The notes below the pieces were generated by a model. That model made no database searches. It worked only from the letters and a program-made list of their open reading frames with translations, and was not told the origin of the DNA. Positions 44,330 through 55,749 of a DNA stretch of 64,000 bases are shown here, in pieces. The DNA is from Odobenus rosmarus divergens (taxonomy: Eukaryota > Chordata > Mammalia > Carnivora > Odobenidae): assembly GCF_000321225.1 (NCBI RefSeq), contig NW_004450330.1:2942708-3006707 (forward strand), read 5' to 3'. The number at the start of each line of letters is the position of its first letter. Position 1 is the stretch's first letter. The position numbers were made by a program, and so were the translations under genes.

Positions 44330-44757
44330 TATAATTAAGGGAAAAAAGCTTACTGGAAAAGGTTATGTATTATATGATTCCAACTATATGACATTCTGGA
44401 AAAGGCAAGACAATAAGAAGATCAGTGGTTGCCAAGGGTAGGATGATTTTTAGGGCAGTGAAACTATTCTGTATGATACTGTAATGGTGGATATATGTCA
44501 TTATACATTTGTCAAAACCCATAGAATGTACAACACCAAGAGTGAATCCTAATATAAACTGGATTTGGGGTAATTATGATGTGTCAATGCAGGTTCATCA
44601 ATTATAACAAATGTACCACTCTGATGGGAGATGTTGATAATGAAGGAGGCTATGCATGTGTGGGAGCAATGAAGTATATGAGAACTCTCTGTACTTTCCT
44701 TTCAGTTTTGCTATGAATCCAATACTGCTTAAAAAAATAAAGTCTATAAAAAAATCT
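44330..44757 (+). mobile_element. Old L1 (L1M-type) 3'UTR fragment
   Basis: Landmarks: tatatgattccaactatatg, aagatcagtggttgccaagg, acatttgtcaaaacccatag, gggtaattatgatgtgtcaa, agaactctctgtactttcct and the terminal aaaaaaataaagtctataaa. Confidence 0.85.
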
Positions 44758-45136
44758 ATAAGCTCTGGTATGCTACTATTTTTAATAGGAAGCAAATTTT
44801 TTTTCAAATAAAACTATAATATAACTTCCTTAGGTTTTAACTAAAACATTCCATTATTATAATTTTACAATGAAATTACATGACTAAAGTGAACCATTTA
44901 CACATAGTTAGCCCAATGAGTATATTAAATATTGACCACATTTTGGTTGGTTGAAGTACTTTTCTATAAATGCCACTGACTATTTCTGTACTCTAATTTA
45001 AACAAGTAAAAGTAATGATTAATTGGAAAACAGTTTTCATTTTGCATGTGCTCAGAAGGACAATGACTCAACATATCCAATAAAAGGCCATTTAGAAACT
45101 GTACTTTGAAATAAAGCAGGAGACTGAATGAAAAAC
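44758..45136. other. Unique AT-rich sequence
   Basis: No feature recognised. Confidence 0.4.
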
Positions 45137-45145
45137 AACTAATAG

Positions 45146-45348
45146 GGGCACCTGGGTGGCTCAGTCGTTAAGCGGCTGCCTTCGGCTCAGGTCATGATGC
45201 CAGGGTCCTGGGATCGAGCCCCACATCGGGCTCCCTGCTCAGCGGGAAGCCTGCTTCTCCCTCTCCCACTCCCCCTGCTTGTGTTCCCTCTCTCGCTGTG
45301 TCTCTCTCTGTCAAATAAATAAAATCTTTAAGAAAACCAAAAAACAAA
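45146..45348 (+). mobile_element. SINEC, full length
   Basis: The head is ggggcacctgggtggctcag, the B-box side is cctgggatcgagccccacat, and the tail is tgtcaaataaataaaatctt followed by an impure A-rich end. The short TSD aactaatag is at 45137-45145 and 45349-45357. Confidence 0.94.
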
Positions 45349-45639
45349 AACTAATAGATCAGGTTAGAGAGATCTGTGAGACAATGAATCAAGGAAAAAT
45401 TATTGAACATCCCCAAGAATCTTCTAATGGCTTAAATCTGCCCTACTAATAATGTTGGAAGAAACAGTTCCTTAGAATTGCAATTTTTATCCTTAAGGCA
45501 AGACCTAGAAGAAAAAATGCTTCATTTTTTTGTGTTTCTATAGTACCTACCTCATTAAATACAAATGCTAACATGAATGTCTCCTCTTATGTCTCAGAAC
45601 TTATGATGTTATAAGGAACAGAAAAAAACTTAAACTTGT

Positions 45640-46090
45640 GTGACAGATTCTTAGCTGTCTCCTAAATCTATTTTCCCCTTCTTACTTAGTAATCAAGTTT
45701 TGGATAGGCATTAGCTAGAGACTACATTTCCCAGTCTGCTTTGTAGTTTGGTATGGCTAGGTAATGAAACAGACCAATGATAACGTGGATAGAAGTAATC
45801 TTTGCCATTTCTAGCCTTTGGCCTTAAAACATCAGGGATATATTCCCCAATCTCTCTTTCTGCTTTTCCTATAGGATGGGTTATAGACATGGCAATGACC
45901 CAGCTTCAACCATCCCCAAAAGGAGGTCATCCTACCGATAGGATCTCTCAGTCTCTGGAAGACCTCATTTAACAGCACCTCTTTACCCTTAGATAATGAA
46001 GTCAAACTATTACACAAGAAATAAACTAACATCTTATTTTAACAACTAATTTTTGGTTTTGTTTCTTTGTTACAACAGCTTAATATTTAC
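45640..46090 (+). mobile_element. LTR-like interspersed repeat, family not assigned
   Basis: It starts near gctgtctcctaaatctattt and includes a gagactacatttcccagtct block. It has an aagaaataaactaacatctt polyadenylation region (AATAAA at 46020-46025) and ends in a decayed 'ttgtttctttgttacaacagc' block. This is an old mammalian LTR-class repeat. The minus frame 46032-45832 inside it is not a gene. Confidence 0.55.
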
Positions 46091-46529
46091 TGTAAAGCAA
46101 AACAAGTTTAAATACAAAAGAGACTTATGGACTAATATAACTGGGAAGTCTAGGGCATAAGTGAGCTTCGGGATTGGTTTGATTAAAGACTCATTCCTTT
46201 CCAGGTCTCTGTCTTCTATGTATTAGCCTCATGTTGAGGCTGGCTTTCTTATGGTGGTGCAACCATTAACCAATTACTGAGATCAGAATATGAAAATAAG
46301 GTGTCTACCTTAGACCTGAGCTTCCTGCCCTACCCTAAAGCCAGAGCTATATGAAGTAGTTGTGGCTACCAAAATGAAAGTTCAGGAAGATTTCTAAGAA
46401 GAGACAAACAGATGCTGGGGAGATAGCCACACTACAATATTCACTACATTTTTTGTAGTGGGATTTTTTTTTTTTTGAAGAAAAATGTTCCCAGATCTAC
46501 CCCTTCTCCCTGACCTCAGCTCCTCTGAG
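46091..46529. other. Unique sequence
   Basis: No feature recognised. A T12 run lies near 46467-46478. Confidence 0.4.
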
Positions 46530-46640
46530 AATCTCTGCCTTATAGACTATGATCTTCTTATTTGTTGTTGTTTCCCCAGGACTTTGGATATGTGTCAGGC
46601 ACATAATAGAAGCCAAAAAAGATTTGCTTAATTGAATTCA
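46530..46640 (+). mobile_element. L2 LINE 3' end fragment, forward
   Basis: This is the forward L2 terminus: tttccccaggactttggata, then gtgtcaggcacataatagaa, then ttgcttaattgaattcattt. It is one of the few forward L2 pieces in the window. Confidence 0.55.
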
Positions 46641-47512
46641 TTTAAATTAAGTTTAAAAAGAATAATTAAGAGAAAAAAAATCATTATCTAGGCAAAATTC
46701 CAGGTGTACATTTTAACTTGAATTTCAAGTTTGAGATATTGAGGGAACTAGATTGAATCAAATATCTCTGAAAAAAAAAAACAGGTATTTTTAGAGGGAA
46801 TGATAATTAAAACAAAATTAAATGGAGGATACAGAAATTATTATCCTTTCTTTCATAATGCTTTTGTTACACTCCACCAGGGGAATCGAGGGATAAGGTG
46901 GGGGTGGGATGTTGACCACCAAGAGCAATCGCCAGTATAGAATATTGAATGAAGACATTAAAGTTACAGAGGGTCTAGTCAATCTCTAGCCTGAACCCCC
47001 ATTGATAATTATAGACAGAATTGTGTTCAGAGTTGGGCAACAGGCCAGAAAAGCAACACCCAGAGAATGCTGTCTTGAGGAGCTTATTTCATTCACATTC
47101 TGCCCCTTCTCAAAAACAACTTGGGAAGAAGGAAAACTCTAGACCATACAAAATATAATTATTATCATTCCAGCCTCTGAAGTCCATCTTGTCTGTGCAG
47201 ACACATTGTGGAAAATCATGCCCTTTAGGTTTTTCCCAGAAACCATCTGTTCAGGGCCTACAAAGTTCCACTTGAGCAAGAGTATTTGGCTTTGTGGCTA
47301 CATCTCTGTGCCCACTGTCAAAGGAAAGATCTATTTTTCTTTTTACTAGGCTGATGTAACCATAGGGTAAAAGTTGTGGAGAACCAGATTCCAATCCTAG
47401 ACTGGCTTTAAACATACCAGTTAGGAGAGAAAGCCTAATAAAGCAAACAGTGGTGAATGATGAAAGGCATGTAAAATCTACAGATATTAGATTATAAAAT
47501 TCTTGACAAAAG
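46641..47512. other. Unique sequence
   Basis: No gene or repeat recognised. A 19-base word agagttgggcaacaggcca at 47029-47047 reappears at 48130-48148. Confidence 0.45.
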
Positions 47513-47524
47513 TATATATGTCTA

Positions 47525-47726
47525 GGGGCGCCTGGGTGGCTCAGTCGTTAAGCGTCTGCCTTCTGCTCAGGTCATGATCCCAGGGTCCTGGGGTGGAGGC
47601 CCGCATCGGACTCCCTGCTCCGCGGGAAGCCTGCTTCTCCCTCTCCCACTCCTCCTGCTTGTGTTCCCCCTCTCGCTGTGTCTCTCTGTGTCAAATAAAT
47701 AAATAAAATCTTTTAAAATATATATA
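47525..47726 (+). mobile_element. SINEC, full length
   Basis: The head is ggggcgcctgggtggctcag with intact CpGs in ggcccgcatcgg and tccgcggg, suggesting a relatively young copy. The TSD tatatatgtcta is identical at 47513-47524 and 47727-47738, although an AT-repeat region blurs it. Confidence 0.95.
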
Positions 47727-47738
47727 TATATATGTCTA

Positions 47739-48905
47739 TTCTGTACTCCTGGTCCTCTAACAATGGACTAAAAGAACACAAAAATTTTCTTCATACAGAA
47801 ACAGTCATGAGTTTAACTGAACTATAGGCAAAGAGTAAATAAAACCAGTAGCTACTGACAACTCCTAAAGTCTTGGCAGATATTTTAAAAATCACTTTGA
47901 TAAAGAATTCCTAGGTGCCTGAAAGTACAAGCTAATCATTATTGTTATTAAATATATAACCACTAATCTGTTTTATATTCATTTGTCCCGAACTAGTACC
48001 CATACAGTAATTTTTCCTTTTTATATATTTGGTAACAAAAAAAAATACATTGTTAAAAATATGTATTTTACAGGCAAAATTAATCTATGGTATAGAAATC
48101 AAAATAATGCCATGGGAAGAGTGGGTATTAGAGTTGGGCAACAGGCCAACAAAGGAGTAGAAGAGAACTTTCTGGCAAGGTGGAAATGTCTACATCTTGA
48201 TCTGTTGATGGTTATAGAGGTTTTATATGTATGTAAAAATTTATCAAGCTTTACTTTTAGCATTTGTATATTTTACTATACACAAAATATATCTTAATTT
48301 AAAATATTTTTAAAATATGCATTTTTCTTAGGTGAAATTCTAGAATTAGATGCCTTTGGCTTCAAGGAATTATTTCATTTGTAACAACATAAGCATAAAT
48401 AGTACATGTGCAGGCAGTATTTTCTTCATGTGTGGTCATAAACTTGTATTGAAATTCTAATCACACTCCATATAATAATTTAGTTCATGAGGTTGGATAA
48501 TATCCCTGGAAATTAATGGCCTTTTAAGATAATTTTTTTAAAATGGGAAATTAATGAAATACTGCAACTCCAGCTAATTTTGCTGCAGTTTTGTGGCAGT
48601 GAAAGTATGTCTTTGTCTGTAGTCCAACCACCACAAAATCCTATATCCCTGAGATTATCATTTGTGGCTATGATTATGTCACTGGTCTTAATATAACTTT
48701 TTCACCATATTTAAAATTTGAGAATAAATATAAAATTAGAAGGAAAAAATAATATATGGTATAGTCAAATTTCTGAACATAAAATTCAGTGCTAGGATCA
48801 ACTCAAAATATTTTCTTGTATTTTTCATTCCTTTCAGACACTCCCACACCCACCCTACCTTTGCCCACTGCTCAAAACACAAAGCCTATTTAGGACATTA
48901 ATGCC
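47739..48905. other. Unique sequence
   Basis: A 104-codon plus frame (47983-48297) has no recognised features. No repeat family seen. Confidence 0.45.
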
Positions 48906-48909
48906 TCCA

Positions 48910-49030
48910 CATGCAATTATTTATTGAGGGCTTACAAGTTCCTAGGCACTGGGGCATTAAAGGAAAAGAGCAATAGCCCTTTCCCCAGAGAATCTGCAGT
49001 CCAAATGAGGAGACAGAACAACTCATTTGG
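48910..49030 (-). mobile_element. L2 LINE 3' end fragment
   Basis: The reversed L2 3' end reads gcaattatttattgagggct, then gttcctaggcactggggcat, then a gaatctgcagtccaaatgag block. Confidence 0.65.
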
Positions 49031-49389
49031 AAATTATTATTTTAAAATGTTAAAATTATTTTATTATTAAATAGCAATTTAATGAAGAATAATAAAATAT
49101 ATTAAATATAGTGGTATGCTGGAAAATATTTAACAACTGGCTCTCTGAGACAAAAAAGAGCACTTTGATTTATAGTTTCTGCCAGTTTCTGTGGTGTAAA
49201 TATTCTCACCATTAGCTAATATCAAGGTACCAATGTGAAATTAATCAGCTAGCAAAATTCTGACAATCTTTGACAATCTGCTTTGATGAGTTGGTACATG
49301 CCAGTTCCAGCATACCACTGCCAAAATATCTAGTGAGAGTGTAAACTATTTCTGTAGGAGCCTCAAACTATGTAGAATTGTCATAGGAA
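49031..49389. other. Unique AT-rich sequence
   Basis: No feature recognised. Confidence 0.4.
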
Positions 49390-49690
49390 TTCACTTTGTT
49401 AAGCATCTACTTAAAATCAAATACTATGTTAGGTATTAGGAACAAAGATGATTAATTGTGGTTTCCACCCTTAAGGATTTTCTGATCCAGTGGGTATGGG
49501 ATTAGATAAGTATATCATGGACTATAAACACAATCATTAAATGTTATAGCAAGGGAAATGTAAAGGAGGGGGCAAGTAACTGGATCCATGGGTCAAAAAT
49601 GCTTCCAAGAAGAGGTGATACTGAATGTTGAATATTGGTAGGAAGTACTTATTCTCAAGCACTATTGGTGACGACTTCAGCAGGCCTATT
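49390..49690 (-). mobile_element. L2 LINE fragment
   Basis: The reversed L2 reads ttaagcatctacttaaaatc, ctatgttaggtattaggaac, acccttaaggattttctgat and a 'gcttccaagaagaggtgata' block. Confidence 0.65.
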
Positions 49691-49865
49691 ACCTGGAGGC
49701 AGGCAAAAGCTGTGTTTACCAGACATTTAGGGAAATGGCCTCTTTAATTTTTTCTTTCTAAATCTTTTCAAAGACAAGAATTTTAAGTAAAAAATATTCA
49801 AATCAACTGATGCCAAAAATAATTGAATGGAATAGTGGCAATTTTCCTAGTGATTAAAACCAGAT

Positions 49866-50076
49866 TTTTTTTTTTAAGATTTATTTGAGAGAGAGAGAGA
49901 GCGTGAGCTTGCACGTGCACACGTGGGTCAATGGGTAGAGGGAGAGAATCTTCAGGCTGACTCCCCACTGAGTGCGGAGCTGGGGGTGGGGGGCTCAATC
50001 TCAGGACCCATGAGGTCATGACCTGAGCCAAAACCAAGAGTTAGTTGCTTAACCAATTGAACTACCCAGGTGCCCC
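49866..50076 (-). mobile_element. SINEC, older subfamily
   Basis: A T-run and aagatttatttgagagagag lead to a diverged middle (gagagaatcttcaggctgac). The head is gaactacccaggtgcccc, with a tgagccaaaaccaagagtta variant. The TSD aaaaccagat is identical at 49856-49865 and 50077-50086. It is more diverged than the other copies. Confidence 0.9.
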
Positions 50077-50086
50077 AAAACCAGAT

Positions 50087-51320
50087 ATTTTAATACCATT
50101 AACCAGCATTTCCCAAAGTAAGTTCTATGAAGTGTTACTAAATCACATTCAAAATAAGATTTCATGGTTAAGTAGGCTTGGGAAGTATTTTGTGAAGAAA
50201 CTTAAACAGGTTAGTTACTACAATACTTCTCAGAGCCTTCAATCTGCTCCTGTGCATTGCCATCCTTTAAGAGCAGGCTATAGATAATATGTCCACACTC
50301 CTTTATAGAGACTCATAAGATTAGTGTTCCAAGAAGTGCACTTCAGGAAATATAAAAGTACATCAACAGACTTTTAAAATGATTTTTTTTTTCAATAGCA
50401 GATTCTTAGCAGACACATCCTTAGTCAAACCAGGAATATCTCTAATTATCAAGATTACATGAAAAAAAATTACCACTTTAGTTCTATTTCATCAACTCTC
50501 AATTACGTCATGGATACCAAAGCACCTGACAATTTAGACTAATTTAAAAATATATAGAGAATATCAGTTAAGGTGGTATCAAAGATGAATAAACATTACA
50601 CCACTTGTTTTAAAAGGCCTAATTGGCACTTGGTGAGGTGATACAAAAACGCCTGTGTCCCCAAATCTTGGTTTGTTACTAGTATCAAGTTTGACTTTAT
50701 GGATAATGAATTTTCTCTAAGATAGGAGTTGCCAGAAAGACTCTTTTGCCCCATGTTCCACAGGGTAGCTTTCAGTACCATCTTCATAAATTCCTTATTT
50801 ACTTTTTAAGACATTTCTTGAAATCCTCTAATAAAGAGAAGTCCCTCCCTGAGGGTTAGTTAACACTCAACAGATTTATCAAGTATTTTCTAAGTGAGAA
50901 TCAACAGGAAGCTGACCCTGAGAGAATAGAAAAGCAATACACTTTTTAGTTTGGAGGAGAGGGGAAAGATTTGTGCACAGTGTGGATTTCCCTTAGGACA
51001 CAGTAGTCCAGGTTTGGAAAGCAGTTAAGTAACTATGCCTGGGTGAATCACTCCAAAGTTGTAAGAATTTCTCTCTTTAGCTTCTAATGTCTGGCTCCTG
51101 TCACCCAAAAGTCCAAGGGTGATGCAGTCTGTTAAAGTCAGCTTCTGGGGGACAAAGGAGGTCAGAGAAGGGGAGTAAGGAGATGGGGGCAAATGAAGTA
51201 TAATCATTACATCTTCAAGGCCAACTGGATAGTGATAGATTCCACTATTTTGAAATTTTCTTCTCCCTAACTTACATGTTTACTTATCCAAAATAGAATA
51301 TATCTGGTATCTTTAGTGTG
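50087..51320. other. Unique sequence
   Basis: No gene or repeat recognised. Confidence 0.45.
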
Positions 51321-51324
51321 GTTA

Positions 51325-51515
51325 GACCCAGGCCAACCAAACACAGCCCACTGCTGCTTGCTTTTGTAAATAAAATTTTATTGAAATTCAGCCATGCCTA
51401 TCAATTCTACAAAGGCAGAACTGAGCAGTTTCAAGGGTGATCATGTGACTTACAAAGCCTAAAATATTTACTATCTAGTTTTTGGATAGAAAATTTTACC
51501 AATCCCCAGGTTAAA
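51325..51515 (-). mobile_element. hAT-type MITE remnant
   Basis: Landmarks are ttttgtaaataaaattttat, a gcagaactgagcagtttcaa block, caaagcctaaaatatttact and ggatagaaaattttaccaat. This is the reversed form of a common mammalian hAT MITE (forward start cagtggttggcaaac). The termini are decayed. Confidence 0.65.
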
Positions 51516-52375
51516 TAGTCCTTCTTTTTCCTTCCATTCTAATTTTCTAAAATATTTTCAAAGTGACTTAAAGTTTATACTTCCAGAATTGGATTTTCCC
51601 TATGAAAAGATTCAGGTTATTTTACACTAAAAAGCAAATTAGAGCTAAGTCAGTGTAATAGCTAGGCTAGCACATGCAGTTGAAAAGTGGGAAAATAAAA
51701 TGGTTGTTTTGAAAATATCCTTTTTTAAGATCACAAACATCTGGATATTTCCCAAGACATCTGGAACACTAACTGATTGACTTATTTATATTTAGCCAGG
51801 TGCATTTTGTAAACACTTGAGGTAAAAACTAAACATTAAAAGTAAAAATAATAATTTCATGTAACATCTTTGTTCAAAATACTAGTTTTAAATATTAGCT
51901 TTCTTACTCGTTTAAAAGGCACCAAAAAGTACAACTAAGTCTATAATTTTATCAGACATTTTGGAGAGTTTAAAGAATACGATATTGGTTTCTTTAATTT
52001 TTTAATTTGGTTATGTAATCTCTATATTCTCATTGAATGATAAAACATCATTATAATGTTTTTAAAAAAGGCCTCAAAATTTAGAGTAAACAATGTATTT
52101 TTCAGTTATTATATAGTAGAGTATCAGCAAAGTGGTAGGAAGAATGTCCTGTCCCTGAGCAAGTGAACTGAAATAAAACATGTTTCTTGGTCTCTCACTG
52201 TCAGCTGTCTTAATGTCAGAATTACCTTTGGTTAGAGCCAAAGAGATTGTCATGAAAGGAGGTGGGTCTTTGGAGACAGACTAGGGTTTGAATGCTGTTC
52301 CAATTACCTTCTAGCCTATTTTGGCCCAAGTTTCTACTCAATAAAATGAGGATGATATTTTTACTGGAGAATAAT
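51516..52375. other. Unique AT-rich sequence
   Basis: No feature recognised. Confidence 0.45.
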
Positions 52376-52379
52376 AATA

Positions 52380-52545
52380 ATAAAACAATGGCTCCCATTT
52401 ATCGACTTGCTTACTGTGTACCAGCCACTAAGCTTAGTGTATTATACATACCTTACCTCATTTAATCCTCACAAAAGCCCTAAAGGTAGTTACTGTTATT
52501 ATCTCTAATTCAGAAGTGAGTTCATTAACGTATTAACTTCCCGTT
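52380..52545 (-). mobile_element. MIR SINE
   Basis: Reversed MIR: cttactgtgtaccagccact, then ctcatttaatcctcacaaaa, then gttactgttattatctctaa. It is well preserved for its age. Confidence 0.8.
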
Positions 52546-52559
52546 TACAAATTCTACCC

Positions 52560-53025
52560 GTAGAAGAGCAGCTACCAACCATCTAGTGCCTACTGTGTGC
52601 TGGGGTCTTCACATACATTTTCTCAGTTAGTCCACAGTGCCAACAGGTAGCTGTTATTATTATCTCAAGTTTTCAAATGAGGCAGTTAAGGTTTGGAGAG
52701 GTTAGTTTTGCCAAAGTTACATGGCTATTAAGAGTCAGAGCTGGGAGGGGCGCCTGGGTGGCTTAGTCGTTAAGCATCTGCCTTCGGCTCAGATCATGGT
52801 CCCAGGGTCCTGGGATCAAGCTCCGCATCGGGCTCCCTGCTCCGCAGGCAGCCTGCTTCTCCCTCTCCCACTCCCCCTACTTGTGTTCCTCTCTCGCTGT
52901 GACTCTCTCTGTCAAATAAATAAATAAAATCTTAAAAAAAAAAAAAAGAGTCAGAGCTGGGGTCAGAACATAAGAAGAAAAAACCCCAGGGTCCATGCCT
53001 TTAACTATACTGCCTCAGCAAGGAA
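52560..53025 (-). mobile_element. Second MIR, split by a SINEC
   Basis: A second reversed MIR directly follows the first: tagtgcctactgtgtgctgg, then ttcaaatgaggcagttaagg, then gccaaagttacatggctatt. After the SINEC it resumes with ctggggtcagaacataagaa and ends aactatactgcctcagc. Two MIRs in the same orientation side by side are unusual but probably independent. Confidence 0.75.
52746..52946 (+). mobile_element. SINEC, full length, perfect TSD, in MIR
   Basis: The head is ggggcgcctgggtggcttag, the middle is CT-rich and the tail is aaataaataaataaaatctt plus A14. The TSD agagtcagagctggg is identical at 52731-52745 and 52947-52961 and lies within MIR sequence, so the order of insertion is certain. 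Confidence 0.96.
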
Positions 53026-53029
53026 TAGC

Positions 53030-53030
<1 letters not shown>

Positions 53031-53062
<32 letters not shown>
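53031..53062. repeat. (ATT)n microsatellite
   Basis: About ten ATT units directly follow the MIR end. Confidence 0.95.
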
Positions 53063-53063
<1 letters not shown>

Positions 53064-54714
53064 TTAGGTATCCTGTTTTAAAAAACCATAAAATCAATAC
53101 ACTAAAAATATATACTTATGCATATGTTTGAAACTTGACAAACATTGTTAGGGAATCATATAGTTCTATGTATAATATCTTGAATTGAGAGCATTCATCT
53201 TTGTACTGAATTGCAAGGTAAATATGAGGACTACTAATAGAGCTAAGCACTCCCACCTGGATCCACTTCCACAGGACCAGTCTTTCTAAAAACACAATTT
53301 GAAATTTTGTATTTCAAAGTTATATAATACCTACATCAGATATCTTAAATAGTGTGTGTTGCTGAAAATGTACAAATCCTGCAATTATGTCATCTCAAGC
53401 TCTGAGAAAGGTGAAATAACATTTATGAAAGAGCATGGTGCCAGATTCACTCCATGTCAGAAAAATCAATTTGAGTTCTAATGTTCTTGTAGCCTCACTG
53501 CAGATCGTCAGCTAGAGCAATATGCAAAAAATATATAGCTTGCTTGACTTTACCCTTGTCGAAATAGTCTCAGAATTATGGGATAGATGAATTAAAATTT
53601 CTATCTGAATAGACTTTCTCCTTTTCTGATTTTTTGGTTTTGTTTTTTTATCCATTATTAGATTTAGGGATAGTTGCTAAAATGTCTACAAAGAAATGGC
53701 ATATAACCCAGAAAATTGCTGCAACAGTTTGGTTTTTGTTACAACATCTGGGCAAGTTTTGAAGAGGAGGTACTCAATCAAAGACACTGTGCAAATAAAA
53801 TCAAATGTTTTTTTGACCATCTAAGTCTTAGCAAGCCACTTCCTGCAAATTCTTCAGGAAGCATAGAATCTAGCCCATACTGTGCTTTCTCCAAATGGAG
53901 AAAGAAAATGTTAGAAATGTGAATAGCTTTTCCTGTTTTATCTTTTCATCATTCCATTCTTTCCACACTCATAATGAATCATAATTGATACTTTTTTGGG
54001 TCACCCACCCATCGGAGAGTTTCTGAACACATGAGTATGCCACCTATTGGTGGAAAGGTGTTTATCCACCATTTGCAAAAGATGGGAACTTTTATGGATC
54101 TTTTAAGAAAAAGGTAGTGTCTTTGAGACTTCTGCTTGTATGACCAATTATTCAATTGATTTGTTTCAATCATTTTATTTTTCCAGCATTAAAGTTGTTT
54201 TATTCACTAACACCATTTAATCTTAGTTTTAGCTGGTCAGTATAATGAGCAGAATATAGCTAGGGAGAAATACAGGTCTACAGCCTAAGGGACTCCTATC
54301 TTTCTCATACTTCATAAGGGTATGAAGAGAATTCAAAATACAGAACCTGATGAAGTCTCTGATTCAGAGGTTATGCTGAGAGTATACTTCATAGGTCTTA
54401 AAAACACTTTGAATTTTCTTTTTTTACTCTAGAGTATAAGATTCGATAGTTCAAAAACAAATACTGAAGAATTTAAATTCTAAGTTCATTTGGAAAATCT
54501 ATGATGTGCAAGAACTCACCTCATTTTTATGATTGCTCTATTAATAGCTTAAAAAGGCAAAATTAAATTCATTCCTAAGGATAATAGACTTTATGGCAGC
54601 TTTGTACAGCTGAAGATAGAAGACTAAATTACTACTTCAACAGTGAATTATTTTAAATATTTTAACAACATGCTGAATTTTACAAGAGAACCTTAACTGT
54701 TTCTTCATTAGTAG
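53063..54714. other. Unique AT-rich sequence
   Basis: No gene recognised. Frames at 53716-53922 (plus) and 54173-53979 (minus) have no recognisable features. Confidence 0.45.
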
Positions 54715-54716
54715 GT

Positions 54717-54911
54717 AGGGTTGCTACATAAAATACAGGATGCCCACTTAAATTTCAATTTCAGTCAAATAAGGAACATATTTTTAGTATACGTATACTC
54801 CCTGAAATATTTGGGACATACATTACTTAAAAAAAAAAAAAAGATCCTTCTTTATCTAAATTTCAAGTCTAACTAGGGATCCTATATTTTTATTTGCTAA
54901 ATCTACCAACT
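54717..54911. repeat. Palindromic MITE-like element, copy 2
   Basis: The left arm (54717-54770: agggttgctacataaaatac, aggatgcccacttaaatttc) is mirrored by the right arm (54851-54911: tttatctaaatttcaagtct, ggatcctatatttttatttg, aatctaccaactct). The spacer contains a gtatacgtatac palindrome and an A-run (54829-54842). It is the same family as 29672-29840. Confidence 0.8.
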
Positions 54912-55089
54912 CTGTCAAGCCCTCCGAATGGTTTTCAAGTGGTGTTCAGTTCAACTGGCTATCAACATCCTTTACACTCACCCATTCATTCATTAACTCA
55001 CTCATTAATTAATTCAACAGGTATTGGAATACGTCCTATACTGTTGTTGGCATCAGGAATAGTTTTACAAAACCCCTTGCCTCATGGAT

Positions 55090-55519
55090 CAGTGGTTCTC
55101 AATCTTGGATGTCCATTGTAATTAAGGGGAAATTTTTTTAAATGTTAATAGAGTCCTAAATACAGCCCTCAAAGATTCTGAATTACTTGTTCTGGGATCT
55201 GGACTGATTATCAGCCTACAACTTCAGGACTCAAACCCTAACCCTGGCCCTGGGCGTGGCCCTGACCAGACCCAAACCCTAGTTGTGTGTGTCAGATGGA
55301 TTGTGGACCCCTGGGCGGTGCCAGGCTAATCAGGCAAGAACCAAGAAGGAAACGGGGCAACATACAACCCCTGCGATGTGGCTGGCGACCACGATTGTAG
55401 TGAAAAGCTGAAACTTGTATGTGCTTTTTATTCTTATGTGCAGTTAACCATCTTTTGTTTTCGATGTAGTGTTCAACGGTTCATACATTCTAATGTATGA
55501 CCAAGGTTGAGAACCACTG
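55090..55519 (+). mobile_element. MER5-like hAT MITE, interrupted
   Basis: It starts cagtggttctcaatcttgg and ends ccaaggttgagaaccactg, perfect or near-perfect hAT terminal inverted repeats. The flanks tcatggat (55082-55089) and ctgtggat (55520-55527) fit an 8-bp hAT duplication with three transitions. Only about the first 130 and last 35 bases look like MER5. The middle is replaced or expanded by foreign sequence. Confidence 0.82.
55222..55485. other. CpG-bearing insert inside MER5-like element
   Basis: About 260 bases contain eight or more CpGs (for example ggcgtgg, ggcggtg, aacgggg, tgcgatg, ggcgacc, cacgatt) in a CpG-poor neighbourhood. The left part has a telomere-like aaaccctaaccctggccctg. 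The right part (55440-55483, ttcgatgtagtgttcaacgg) resembles the antisense start of a carnivore L1 3'UTR. The middle is not recognised. Confidence 0.6.
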
Positions 55520-55527
55520 CTGTGGAT

Positions 55528-55749
55528 GAAGACAGACTATATATTTTTAGTTCTTATTTTTGCAATGCCTGCATCTGCCACCAGGCGTGCCTGTTAAGGG
55601 TTGAGTCACTCAGCAGATCAACTCTTCAGGGAAGCAAATTGCAGACAATTTCAACTAAGATTTTTCCAAAGCAATGTAACTCCTTATTAAGCTAGCATTA
55701 TATATTTTTAAATTAAACTATTTTCCCTTGATTTTAGAACTATGAATAT
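55528..55749. other. Unique sequence
   Basis: No feature recognised. Confidence 0.4.

Noticed and set aside
55230..55400. Possible mitochondrial insertion or interstitial telomere
   Set aside because: Only one ccctaaccct motif is present, not an array, and I could not match the rest to mitochondrial genes by eye.
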